Below are positions 43,733 through 55,340 of a DNA stretch of 64,000 nt, one piece after another. The stretch is from Protula sp. h YS-2021. Its lineage: Eukaryota; Annelida; Polychaeta; Sabellida; Serpulidae. The notes beneath the pieces were generated by a model. That model was not told where the DNA came from. It did no database searches and was given only the letters and a program-made list of their open reading frames with translations. Within the stretch, counting starts at the first letter, position 1, and each line of letters begins with the position of its first letter. Both the position numbers and the translations under genes were made by a program. The stretch covers positions 12,679,556 through 12,743,555 of the forward strand of contig OX457027.1 in the NCBI GenBank assembly GCA_949752745.1, in the 5' to 3' direction.

Positions 43733-43762
43733 GTGCGGTGGAACCCCCCTTTCCTACCTACT

Positions 43763-43768
43763 CTGCCT
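43763..43768. repeat. Target-site duplication, right (CTGCCT)
   Basis: Direct repeat of 36190-36195 immediately after the element's terminal CCTACCTACT. Confidence 0.85.
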
Positions 43769-44445
43769 CACAGGGGCTGTTGAATAGAGAATGTTGGCTA
43801 TAGAACTCATAAAACAGAACTCACAAAATATCCAGTCGTTAGCTTAAAAATAAGTCTTGCTTTATTTTAATATTTTTGTCTAGATTTTATTTAAGATGTG
43901 GTATTTTTCACAATAATCACAAATATTTCTAATTAATAAAGACAGAGGAAATAATTGAACTGGTACATTTAAATGTAGTAAAGATATCATCCCTCGGAGT
44001 AATGGTAGATGTAGAAGTGAAGTGAAATCCCACTCTACAATACCTTAGACTTAAATAATGGTATTTCTAATAATGTCTTTATACATACCGACGATCAGTG
44101 ACATCAGTATTAACAGATATTTCAAATTCTGCTGCAATTACAGATAACTGTCAGATATCAGATACACAAAAAACCCTCATAGATTACTTATTATCTAAAG
44201 ATGGTTCCATTAGTTAAGAGATTTTTCTAATGGTTTTAGACACCCGTGATACCAGAACTGATGTAAAAATGGCATTTCTCTAAATCACACTCATGATTAG
44301 AGAGTTCTATAAATAAACCAGAGAAATTAGTATATCTTAGAAAGTTTTTATTTTTAGATATCTATGATTGCTTTAAGTGTTTCCATAATTCAATGAGAGG
44401 TGATCATTTAAAATAAATCTTATTTTTGATTCGCCTATGAATGTA

Positions 44446-44447
<2 letters not shown>
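43769..44447. other. No gene seen
   Basis: AT-rich unique-looking sequence; no exon recognised. Confidence 0.4.

Positions 44448-44535
<88 letters not shown>
44448..44535. repeat. (TC)n microsatellite
   Basis: About 88 bp of pure TC. Confidence 0.98.
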
Positions 44536-44539
<4 letters not shown>

Positions 44540-46097
44540 GCATCTTTAAAATTCTGTAGAAATTTATAATCTAATAATCACTTGTCAAGCTTCCTTAGCC
44601 GACAATCGGGGCTTTAGGTTCCGGAGTGGGGAAGGGGTGGGTTTAAGTGCAGTCAGTCCGCCCATCGCCCAATTCCTATAATTGTAGATTGACCTGTAAT
44701 ATAGAGTTGACCAATATAGTTGCCCAAAATGTCCACCAGACACCATCTTGGATTTTCATTGGCAATTTTCTTTAAATCGATAAGTCTTATACTACTCGAC
44801 CAATTTTAGGCACAGTTTAAACTTGATTGGGTTTTAAAGCCAGAGATAAACAACAGATGTAGCCCTCGATGATGGTTTGCTAATATAACATTTAAACAAC
44901 CATTACTTTAGCGCGTACTGCGAAAACACATTACCCTAGATACGGTGATTCAATCTCCGTCAGCGCAATCTTTTCAATTCTCGTTACGGACTTGAGTATG
45001 ATCGCACTTAATAACATTGCTAGTTCAAGGTATACGAAGTGCCAGTTCAAGGCTGCTGCCAAAATTAGCACATCGCATCTTATTCTTCTCTCACCATACG
45101 CAAAACCCTTTCCTTAGGCAAAAGAAACATTAGGGCTGTTTGATTGCATCATTTCTTATCAATTCTTCAGCCACAGAGGTTAAACTCTGGTTAACTCTGT
45201 CCTCAATTCAGAACCTCCAATGAAACAAATGTGACAATTCAAGACAATCAAGGGGTAACTAGACCGAATTGCACTAGTAGCCGAATGACCAATTTAAGCG
45301 AACCACAAATAGATTTATGTCTTACATTGTATAACATGAGGTAAGAGAGAGACGGATATCACGTGACCTAAAATTCCCACATACTACATTGAAACCTGGT
45401 TAATGCAACATTATTGAGGTGTCCTGATTACTGAGGTTATGCAATAATGGTTTGATTTGTCTACTAGATAAATCATTGTTGGTAATGTAGGCAATGCACC
45501 CCAATAATGTCCTCTCGGCATTTTATCCCTCAGTAAAGATTCTCAATTCCTCAGTTTTTTTAGAATTCTATGAGATCATCATTAAATCCATCACAGAATG
45601 TTTTAAGTTTAATTGAACTGAATGATGAATTGTCGTGAGTGAAACTGGCCAACATGAATTGAAAACAGAGAATTATCCAGGCATATCATTCAGCAAAATT
45701 TACACACTTTTATTACCCTTTTCTTTTTAATTTCTGTTAATAATATTATTTGGTTGATTTTTCTGACAGTTGGATGAACAATGCCACTTAAACATATAAC
45801 CCACTAGGGACCAGATAACTTTTGAGATCAGACAGTTTACAAACTGAAGCAATCATGTTTGTTGTGACACATTTTATTTACATTATTTGAGAGGCACATA
45901 AGAAGCACTGAAAACCGCGCAAATGCTTGTCCGAATTACACTTTTTATTCATACAGTTAAATCTGTAATTGGGTCTGGACAATTGTTTCTTGTGTCCGTA
46001 ACAGGGCGGTGTCCGAATTACCCAGATTTTACTGTGTTATGTTTTGTGACATTAGTATACACTTTGATCTATTTGTTTTATGATCTCCAAATTGTTT
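44536..46097. other. No gene seen
   Basis: CACCATCTTGGATTTT at 44741 recalls the CCATCTTGGAATTTT at 35726-35740 (minus strand), possibly a fragment of a common dispersed repeat. No exon recognised. Confidence 0.4.
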
Positions 46098-46245
46098 CAG
46101 TGGCACTGATGTCAAGTTGTTTGTTACAGTAGCACTGATGTCAATTGCTATGCTGTTACTGATGCAAAACTGTTACAGTGTCACTGATGTCAAGTTCTTA
46201 CGGTGGCACTTATTTCAAGTTGTTACGATGGCACTGATGTCAAAA
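46098..46245. repeat. ~30-bp repeat, GTGGCACTGATGTCAAGTTG unit, about 6 copies
   Basis: Units of 22-32 bp built on CACTGATGTCAAGTTGTTAC with variable internal spacing. Confidence 0.8.
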
Positions 46246-46743
46246 GTAAACAGTGAATAGAGTGAGCTTCTCCAGTTGAAAACATCGCACATGATGTAAA
46301 AACGTGATATTAAAGAGAATTCCAGAAAGTATCAATTCCTAAAATGTCTATTCATAAAGCCAACACTAGGTTTTGACCAGAGCAAGAGCGGGACAGAGTA
46401 TCGCTTCTGCAACAGGCAGATTCTTATAGGGTATACTTAAAGGGTATACTTACCACATCAAAACTCAAAGTTTGAGGTAAAGGGGTCATTTTTATATTGT
46501 CTTTGTCACATAATTAAATTTTCATCAAACGTTTTATTGAGTAAAATAAAAAAGTTATGCACAGAAATGAAGAGAAGGATTTATCCCCAAAAGATAAAAA
46601 GGATTATCAGCCTATATGAAAGCGGATATCCAACAATATTCCATTGTGGCGATAGTATTTCTATTACTACATGCTAACAATAACAAATGCTTGCCATAGA
46701 AGAATTAAAAATTATCAGATAGTACATTCTGTTTTGAAAGCAG

Positions 46744-47032
46744 GAAGGTGGAGAGTATTGAAGGGTGTTTAACGAATCCTGTGGGAGATATAACTAATAG
46801 AAGATTACTATGGAATGCAGATGAGGTATCTTACATGACCTACTTCAGTCTCATGAACGAGAAACTCGGTCAGAATGTATACACATACAGAAAATATGGT
46901 CTGCTTACTTTGTTGCTAGGTCTTATGTTTTTGTTATTAATTGCTTATAAAACTTGGCAACTCATTTGGCATTATTACTATTTATTGATACTCAGCAAAT
47001 CACATAACATTAAAGCTATTCATTCCACTTAG
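46744..47032 (+). CDS. Possible hypothetical exon with one membrane segment (weak)
   Basis: A splice-acceptor-like TTTTGAAAGCAG precedes a roughly 95-codon frame with a mixed, non-repetitive N-terminal half (TNPVGDITNRRLLWNADEVS) and one strongly hydrophobic stretch (GLLTLLLGLMFLLLIAY). The last codons run into an AT-rich repeat. There is no initiator ATG. I do not recognise a family; it may be chance. Confidence 0.15.
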
Positions 47033-47230
47033 CAAACATTTAGCATTACATCTAAATGCTAAATTACATTAAATCTTTGTTAACATTTGGCAAACCATTT
47101 AGCATTATTACTTAGTAACATTTGATAATTCATTTAGCATTATTGTTTGGTATCTCGTGGTAAAATATTTAGCATTATTATATTTAAAACGCTTGGCAAT
47201 CATTTATCAGATACCTGGCATTACACATCA
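46990..47230. repeat. Degenerate AT-rich repeat, CATTTAGCATTATTA unit
   Basis: About five diverged 40-50-bp units with CATTTAGCATTA and AACATTTGGCAA landmarks. Confidence 0.65.
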
Positions 47231-48744
47231 GCCTGATGCAGTCAGGAAAATTGAAACAGCACTACAAAATGCAATGATGCCTTTCAGTAGTTTATAAAAG
47301 GAGTCGTCTTTATATGAGCTTTGCAATCCACTCAATTCCAAATACCTTTCATAAACTTTACTGCATATGTGAAGTTATTAAACGATTTATCGGTTTTGGC
47401 ATTAAATCTTTAATATTTGAACTTGCCACTTCCCATAATTGGTCGATTGACTGGTTTGCGACTGAGTTGATTAATTGATTGAATTATATCTTTCTTATGG
47501 GAAATTTGTAAAACAAGGGACAGACACATTTGTAAATGAATCCGTGAAAAAGTTGGAAAAAATCGCATTCAACGTCCATTTATGCCACCAAATGTTCGAC
47601 TATTTTTTATTTACCAGCTTCGTTTTTGAGAAGTCCGCTACAATGTATTGTAAGTTTGATTGCTGTGCTTGGGATCTTTGCATTAATGGTGAATATGTAA
47701 CTGGTTTGTCCTTTTTTCTTACTTTTACCATTTAAAAAAGATAATTCATCTAGATATGTTCTAATCCAAAGAATATTTATTGTCATGCAAACACTGATGC
47801 AAATGGGCCAATCTAGAAATTGATATCAAACCTCTTAGTCCCACAAGAAACATGCCTTGGTTCCTTGTCACTATCAAATATCTTGAGTGCAGATTCATGT
47901 TCGATGATTAATAGGTATTTTATTTCAGCTTTACAGAGCGTAATCTGTTCTTCCTTTGAAACTTTTGCATATTTTGTATTGTTTGTTTTAGGTAAGAACT
48001 GAAAATTCTTTAGTTGAGCGCAATTTTGTCTTCCTTTACATCTTATGCGTGTTTGTGTTACTTGTATTAGAAAAGAACTGATTGCTTGACATAGTTTGAT
48101 CTCCAAATCTTAATTGACTCTGTCAAGAAGTCTTTGATTGAGTAAGTTATTGTCCGTGAGCGGAATTGAATTGCAATAAATTACCATCCCACTAATCAAT
48201 ACATTGCTATGACAGACATACCTATCTATCTCTGTTCCTAATGACTGCTACACCCTTTGAAAGTAATAAAACTTGAAAAAAGCGTAAATCAGGAACTTTT
48301 TCTAGGTGAAATGATGCATTTGGAAAGGAATAATATTAAAATTATAAAAGCATTAATATGAAAACATGGCAGAACTTTTAACAGACAATAATACGTAAAA
48401 GATGCAATGGAGATTTTACATCAAGTTTCAAACTTGATGTAAATAACCAGATAGATTTTATTGCCTTTCCAAATACAATTTCTAAGGTACAGAGCATTTC
48501 CTCATGTCTATTCTTCATTGGTGAATAGCCTGTGTACAGCAAATTTAATGCAAGACTTTTACAGTTGCTTGGTTGCAATCAATTAGCCTAAATAAAAAGC
48601 CTACATTTTTCTTTCTCTCACATGTGAGCGAGTCATTTAATAACATATTTGTAGCTTGCGATAGTCTTAAAACAAGCTAGATGCTAGTGGTATTTCCATG
48701 GAAACGTTGCAAGACGTCTCGGCTGCAGCAGAATGAAAGTTTTC
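47231..48744. other. No gene seen
   Basis: AT-rich; the 97-codon minus frame (47813-48106) resembles nothing known to me. Confidence 0.4.
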
Positions 48745-48930
48745 AAGTTACTGCGACTTTATAGCGATAGAGAGGGAACTTAAGATGTAACTACCCCACG
48801 TGGGAGTTGTATCACCGATGACATCATTGAATTTGTACCGCTCAAGTTGCTATGGCGCTATAGCAATATACAGCGAACTCAAGATGTAACTGTCCGGCGT
48901 GGGGTCACCAACGTAGTTGATGATGTAAGG
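48745..48930. repeat. Tandem pair of ~95-bp segments
   Basis: Two copies share CAAGTT-CT--G-C, TATAGC-ATA-AG-GAACT, AAGATGTAACT and CCNCGTGGG followed by GATGA(C/T). Confidence 0.7.
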
Positions 48931-49139
48931 CCCAAATGACGTCAGCAGTGACACCACGAAGAACGAACAACCGAATGCAAAATAGCTAACAAGATGACTT
49001 CGTACTGGTGGACTTCGCTAGTACCTACCGACTGAAATTTGCAACAACAGCCACTTTAATGGACAATGCGTCGCTAGCCTAGTGTGTATTGTTGAGCGAT
49101 AAATCAGGTTCTCAATCGTCTAGATATTTTGTGTAGTTT

Positions 49140-49425
49140 ATAGGCTGACTGTTGTGCCTGAGGGATGAATATCCGTAGGCTGTGATTATTGTGTCTGAAG
49201 CATGAATAGCCACAGACTGTGATTATTGTGTCTAAGAGATGAATAGCCGTTGACTGTGATTATTGTATCTGAGAGATGAATAGCCGTAAACTGTGATTAT
49301 TATGTCTGAGAGATGAATAGCAGTAGATTGTGATTATTGTGTCTGAGAGATGAATAACCGTAGGCTGTGATTATTGTGTCTGAGAGATGAATAGCCGTAG
49401 ATTGTGATTATTGTATCTGAGAGCC
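49140..49425. repeat. 37-bp minisatellite, about 7.5 copies
   Basis: Units read GAGAGATGAATAGCCGTAGA, then CTGTGATTATTGTGTCT. The first copies are more diverged. Confidence 0.9.
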
Positions 49426-50364
49426 GCACTTTCCCGCACTTCCTGTGTTACAATGAACATCTTAATTGTCGCAACAGTAACAGATTCTATCGCAATGAAA
49501 TTATTTACGGATTAAAATTAATTAGAAGTATCTCTATATAATTAAACTATAAATTTAATTTGATTAGAGATTAAATTCAATTGAACTTTTAGTAATAGAT
49601 TTAGAGAAATCTATATTTTGTAGAGAGATTTATTACAAACGAAAACAACATACAAAGTAACAAACATCTTTAAAGATTTACATATGTCTGAACGTCGTCA
49701 GAGATTTATAGATTTATATAATGTTTAGATTTATTAAGAGAAATTTCTTTCAATAAAAGATATTTAATAATAGACGACATATCTCTTATTATTTGGAGAT
49801 ATCTTAAATCATCACCAAAATGTTAACATTGTTGGCTATACCATAACATTGGCTTCATATCGATATTGTTGGCCATACGGTAGCATTAATTTCATATTGA
49901 TACGTTTGACTATGCGATAACATTAGCTTCATACTAATACATCTGGCTAAACGATCCTTTTAAAGTCAGACTTGTTAAAACACCAATTTACCGCAGGAAT
50001 ATTGGTTTACTTATAAGCCTGCTAGGCTCAGTTATTGGCCCCTAATATGTAGAGTCTTGATGCATTAACTCACAGTTTCAATGATATATGTGTTTCACAG
50101 CGGTTAATATGACGAGGAAATTAAACAAACAACAGCAGCATGTAGTAACCTTTAGAATGCGCTACTTGAGCAGTTAAGAGATGCGAGTAAAGGTTTAGTG
50201 GAAAGGGGTATTTATGGACCTATTATTAAAACAGGCAGGCATCTGACTGGGCAGCTGAGGGGAAGGAGGGTGCAGATGGTCTACATATCTCTAAGTGGTC
50301 TTTATTTATTTCTTACAAGGACGCATATCATTTGCAAAAGAAGATGGAAAAGTTGTCAACGGTG
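49426..50364. other. No gene seen
   Basis: AT-rich, with a run of TTTAGAGAAAT/GAGATTTA-like palindromic motifs at about 49500-49800. No exon recognised. Confidence 0.4.
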
Positions 50365-50600
50365 TGAGTAGGGAAATAAAAAGCGGAAAAGACGCTAACG
50401 GAGCAGATAGGAAAATAAATAAGTTAAAGTTAGGGGAATAAATAATAAAATTTGACAAAGGTTCGGGCAGGGAAATAAATAAATGAAAGGAATGGAAGAA
50501 CTACGTTGAAAATTGACATCAGGACACACTTTGACGTCGGAAAAGATAGAGAAATAAATAACTGGAAACCTAAACAGGCAGGTGAGGAAATAACAAGGTA
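50365..50600. repeat. Degenerate ~60-bp repeat, GGGAAATAAATAA core
   Basis: Four or five diverged units with GGGAAATAAATAA followed by variable 40-50 bp. Confidence 0.6.
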
Positions 50601-52525
50601 AAAACTGATAACATGGAAGATACGGAGGTACACTATCATGCCTAAAACTAACAAGGTTTTCCCAGGAAGTATGCCAAATATTGCGGATGCCTGCGAAGGT
50701 TAATAATACAAAAAGCCATTTTAACCCAGAGTTGAAAAGCTTTATGGTTTCCCCTGCATTTAATATGTCTTGTATTTTTTACAAATTCATGATATGATTG
50801 TCATAATTCCCAAATCAACAAAATAAATAAAATACAAACTTAATTACATCGTATTGTGATTATTTTAAAACATGTGTGAAAAGCTTTAGTGCTAAATGCA
50901 ACATAAAGACATAGAAATTAAGATTTCTTCCCAAACGATATCAATGTAGCACCTACTGCACTCAGTGTCCCGTGCAAAACCTAGACAATTTAGTCACCTT
51001 CACCTCCTTTTTATTGGCACACAGCATATCTAACTAACTATTTTCTCAACTGACCATGCACATACTGATATATAGTTTAACTTACAGGTGCTGACCTCAA
51101 TGTTATTAAATTGCAGATTTCTTAATTTTTCATTACTACAAAAAAATGTTGCATGTAAGAGAGACTACCCATATATATAGCAAATTTCAATCTAAAACTT
51201 TACAGCCAAAGTCTAAAAATTCTTACTTAAACCCGTAATTGAACAATCTCTTCTATGCTATATCATACAGTAAAAATTTTGCGATAGAGACACTCAGTTT
51301 GTTTAGAGATTTATCTCCAATTAATACGTGTCCCAACTAGAGAGATTCTTTTTGTTGGATAGGCATTAAAATATATGTTGTTTTACATGGTTTGTTTCTT
51401 TGTAATAAAAACTACAAATTTTAAAATGCTATAATTAAATCTATCTGTCAATTTTCCGACCATGTGCTTATATCTTTTTAATTTACCTGGAACTAATTTT
51501 TTCGGTTCCTCTTTCTACCCCACCACCGATTTCTCATTCCCTTCGTATACTCATTCTTAGTGAGAGGCTTGACAGCAAACTCATATAGCCCACAAAATCA
51601 AAGAACGAGATGTGGATTCATAAAAAATGAAAACAAAAATGACATAAATAAACATGTTCATACCTCTTGTTTTACATCAATTGCAACTAGCATTACTGCT
51701 GCCAGAATCACTGCCTAATGCGATGTAGTACGGGCAGTTACTGGGTAAAATCCTGGAAAGCGTTAGAATCGATCTGATCAAGAAATCAGAGAAGTAAGCG
51801 GTGCCCGTATGTTATCGACGTTTCAATGACATCTAATTTTAAATATATTTTCAAATCTTCTAGCAAAATCTTTTGTCAAATAAAGTATCACTTATATTTT
51901 TGTTCGTATGCTGTTTGAAAGCACCTGTATCATAACACCATAGTACATAGATATGTTGGTTCATTTGACCAGATACTGTAGCTTAAATAGATTAGCTAAT
52001 CTTTACTCTAGTTTGGCTTTGTATTCAACGTCGTCAGTTTCGGCCGAATATTTGCAACGTGTGATTCGTAGCATTAAATATAATAACTTCCCGTACACAA
52101 AATAAAATTGTTTAAAAAGATTAAAATTAACGTCAGTTTCAGGTCAATGTAGCATGAATTTAGCTGAGCTATGTTCTTGCCATTACCCAGCTTAAGAGTA
52201 CACTGTCAATGAAGTGCTAAATCTTAGAGATGTAAAAATTGGTGGGTTTTAAAAGGGAGTGGAGAATAGGCTTTACCTTGTATCAGTTCATCATTCTCAA
52301 CAGATAAGATAATTTACTTTATTTTTATGTGTAGTTGTCTCTTAACGATTCTCTCTGTGGCTGTAATACAAGAGAGGATACAAGACTTGCTTTACAGGTG
52401 TTGAATATATTTTGGCTAAACTTTTTTTGTATAAATAGGCCAACGCATATATTACGGATTGCTCAAAGCTTTATATATTACGGATATATTACGGATTACG
52501 GATTGCTCAAAGCTTCTGAAAAAAT
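50601..52525. other. No gene seen; possible decayed LINE 5' end at its right edge
   Basis: AT-rich. TATATTACGGATTGCTCAAAGCTT is partly duplicated at 52448-52517. If the LINE that follows once had an ORF1, I cannot see it here. Confidence 0.35.
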
Positions 52526-55010
52526 ATGACCTCCTTCAAAATTCAAACTTTTAACGTAAAAAAAGCACCCAGTTCACACAAACTTTTCTTATCGTTTATA
52601 TTTCTGAAAGTAAAAACAAGATATATTATTTCGACAAGAAAGGCATTGTCTTACCAAGGATTTGTAGATGGGGAACAGTGCAGGATAAGAAAGCTATTTT
52701 TTAACAAAAGTTCAACTCGTAGAGCTTGTCAAGTCAATCTTTTGTCAAAACCCTTTGAGGTTATAAAACATAAACTAAATTATAAAATTAAAAAGTTAAT
52801 GTCCATTGTCCAATACTAACGTTTTTGACAAGATTACAGGGAGTTTTCGCGTGCACAACCGCATTTAGCTTCCAACCTAGTAAAATATTGTTCAACAGCA
52901 GCTTACATCAACCGGGAAGTAATCTAAGAAAAATGAAGAATCATGACCGGCTAAACAACAGCATTAAAGATTACGATCCAGTAGACATCTGGAGGGTTAG
53001 AAATAGAAAAGAAAAGAGATTCAACCAGAAGCTGGATTCAACCAAATTTCTTAATTAAATGCAAATTATATTTATTTTAGTTCAAAAACAACTTGAGAAG
53101 GAAATAAATTTTGCCTTCAATAAAGAGTGGCCATTCTAGCACGACGAAAAACGTAAAAATGCAAACCCATGATCGCGGACTAGGTTTTTTTGGAAACGCA
53201 ATATTATGAGACACTTGGTCCAATACCGTTCGAAACGAGCAAAGAGAAAGAAAACAAGGAAATCTTATTTCTTTGGTTAATGACATAGAAATACTCAAAT
53301 CAAAGGTAACTTCTGAATAAGCTAGTGATCATGAAATTGAAGCATTTGATTTCTACAAACGGAAGTAAATTCTATAGTAGAGGCCAAGCAAAAGGAGCAC
53401 AGTTTTGAACAAGTCAAAACAGGTTCGTGAAAAGAAAACAACTGCAAAATTCAAATTTGATTCCAAATGATTTGAAGCCTTTTTGCGGAAAGCTATACAG
53501 GTCTTAAGATGTCATTTACGATGATATAAAATCTCAATGTAATGATATCCACAGTCTAAGTGTTTCAGCTTAAGTATCAAAACCAGAATGCGAAAGGAAT
53601 GTCAACAGAGGAATGTTTTGAAGCATTAAAACAATTATGGCAAATAAATGGCGCGGTTGCGATGGCGTAACTGCTGAATTCTACAGGCAATTTTGGAAGA
53701 ATATTCAGTCAAAATCAGTGAAAACTTTTAACTATTATAACACGCAAGGAAAACTCTCCTTAACGCAAAGGCCTGGAGTGATAACTGTTTTAGAAAAGAA
53801 AGAAACTAACCTTTATTAATAAAAATAGAGATCAGTTTCTTTGTTAAATAGAGGTAACAAAATTCTAACTAAAACAATTAAAAGGAGTATGAAAAACACA
53901 TGTCAAATATTATAAATCTTGATCAGACAGATTTAAAAGGAAGATATGTTGAGAAAGGCATTCGATTTGTTGAAGACGTCATTCTGTTCTATTAATCAGC
54001 TGAAAGAACTGATTAACTTGATTTTGAGAATGGTTTTTACCCTGTTGAATGCGATTTTACGTTCTGTGCTTTGAAAAGCTGAATTTTGGAAGTAGTTAAT
54101 TTAGTGGGTTAAGTGCTGTTATTAAATTTCATGAAAAAGAACCTTTTGCTGTTGAATTACGTGTACCGTTAAAAATGAAATTTCTCCTCAGTGGAACCCA
54201 TCTACCATTTTTCAAAGGTTTCAGGTTTACGACTGACTTTGGAAAAATCTGTTCTAGTACACTTGGGCCCCTTATGGTATAAAAAGGAATAATTACTTAT
54301 GATGTTTTGTAATAGATCATTTGATTACAAGAGCTAGGCATTGAAAGGGATGCTGAAGGAAATGTGAAAGCAAATTATGACTGTAAATTAGACAAGATGA
54401 AGACCTTGTTTTAGATTTGGCCCCAAAGAGATCTGAGTATTGGTGGAAGAATTTCGGTTTTCAAGAGTCATTACATGTCCATATTATCTACTTCATGCCT
54501 GTGTTAAAAACCTCATCAGCCCATACCAAATCAACACAACAAGACATAAACCAGTTTGCTTGGACTTGTCAACCACCGAAAATTCAATATTTTCCTTTAT
54601 TGGAGATTACAAATGGATTTACACAATATCGATGTAGAATCACAGGTAAAGACTCTGCATTGGGACACTGACACTGAGCGCAAAGCTGGTGTGATTTTGG
54701 AAAACTTTATTTCAATCAATTAAACGGCTTACAATTTCTTCTTGAGTGCAATTTTGAGGTAAAAAATCTACCACCATCGCTAATATTTAATAAACTAGGT
54801 TAAACTACACAAAAGAAATCATATCTTCCTGAATTCTTGAACAGCTCCCACATCTGAATAAACCAGCTAGTTGTTTAGTCTTAAAAAATGTCGAATTAGT
54901 AAACTTAAAACGCGAAAAGTCAAATATTTATGAAGAGATTGTGAAGCTTAAATGGAAAGTACCAAATGCCTCATTATCCTGAAACTCAACACTTAATGCC
55001 CAACAGAACA
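52526..55010 (+). pseudogene. Decayed LINE ORF2, Tx1/L1-like (endonuclease plus reverse transcriptase)
   Basis: Fragments in three frames follow the order of a Tx1/L1-clade ORF2. At 52526 there is an apurinic-endonuclease-like start (MTSFKIQTFNV). At about 52970-53030 comes the endonuclease C-terminal block DPVDIWRVRNRKEKRF. At about 53080-53330 there is a charged linker. The reverse-transcriptase fingers start at 53655 (GCDGVTAEFYRQFW), followed by QRPGVITV, SVSLLN and NKILTK. At about 53921 is DQTD-GRYVEKGIRF. At 54377 is the thumb/connection block NYDCKLDKMKTLFQIW followed by KR-LS, and at about 54602 the C-terminal GDYKW block. Many frameshifts and stops are present, and the catalytic YADD region is not recognisable, so it is dead. 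It ends close to where the HINE-like copy starts at 55096. Confidence 0.8.
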
Positions 55011-55095
55011 CCTTATATCACAGTGTGATGCTCTCTTGAAAATGTACAATAGAAACTAACTAGCCTAAAATTTCTGACAAACAAAGTGCAAGTTA

Positions 55096-55340
55096 TTAAC
55101 ACTTGACAAATCGAAGACTTGCAAAGAGTATGTCGAAGCTGTGTGGGGTCAATGTTTGGTACATTTTTCTCTTTAGTAGTCATTTTGTCTTTACTGCTCT
55201 TCTTACCATACTGGCCGTATGACCCTAAATTTTGAACATATGTAGTACTTGATCTGAAATTGCACATCTCGCATTTTGTTTTAGACTTTGTTTTCATTTT
55301 CGAGATCACAATGATCATAAAACAGTAATTTTTATTAAGC
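55096..55340 (+). mobile_element. HINE-like element, diverged copy 5 (5' part)
   Basis: Begins TTAACACTTGACAA, then a hairpin-like CGAAGACTTGCAAAG, and is colinear with the other copies through the CTTGATCTGAA and TTTTCATTTTCGAGATC region at lower identity. The 3' end is not clear; CAAATACGCTACGCAAAATG at 55444 may be a decayed terminal palindrome. A 190-codon minus frame (55013-55585) covers it and is not believed. Confidence 0.5.

Larger units (their letters stand above)
36196..43762. mobile_element. 7.57-kb palindromic transposable element with Polinton-like insertion signature
   Basis: The left arm is 36196-39942 (3747 bp), the spacer 39943-39977 (35 bp) and the right arm 39978-43762 (3785 bp), in inverted orientation. 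The outer ends read AGTAGGTAGGAAAGG and its reverse complement, and CTGCCT is duplicated on both sides. In family terms, a 6-bp duplication with AG...CT ends fits Polinton/Maverick elements, which use a retroviral-type integrase. However, no polymerase, integrase, ATPase or capsid frame exists here, so the copy is non-autonomous or of a different class. The arms differ mainly by indels inside repeats: a 27-bp indel in the GAACATG array, microsatellite lengths and units in the TGACGTCA array. Substitutions are few (for example 36223 versus its mate). The coding regions give identical proteins. Each arm carries, from the outside in: 61-bp subterminal repeats, a GTAAACA array, microsatellites, three 140-bp repeats, a GAACATGTTC array, the zinc-finger gene, its promoter arrays and an AP-1/MARE-like site. 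Confidence 0.9.

Noticed and set aside
36196..43762. Palindrome as a simple assembly foldback artefact
   Set aside because: The arms differ by several indels and substitutions, the outer flanks are different unique sequences, and a 6-bp target duplication is present. Long-read confirmation is still listed as the decisive check.
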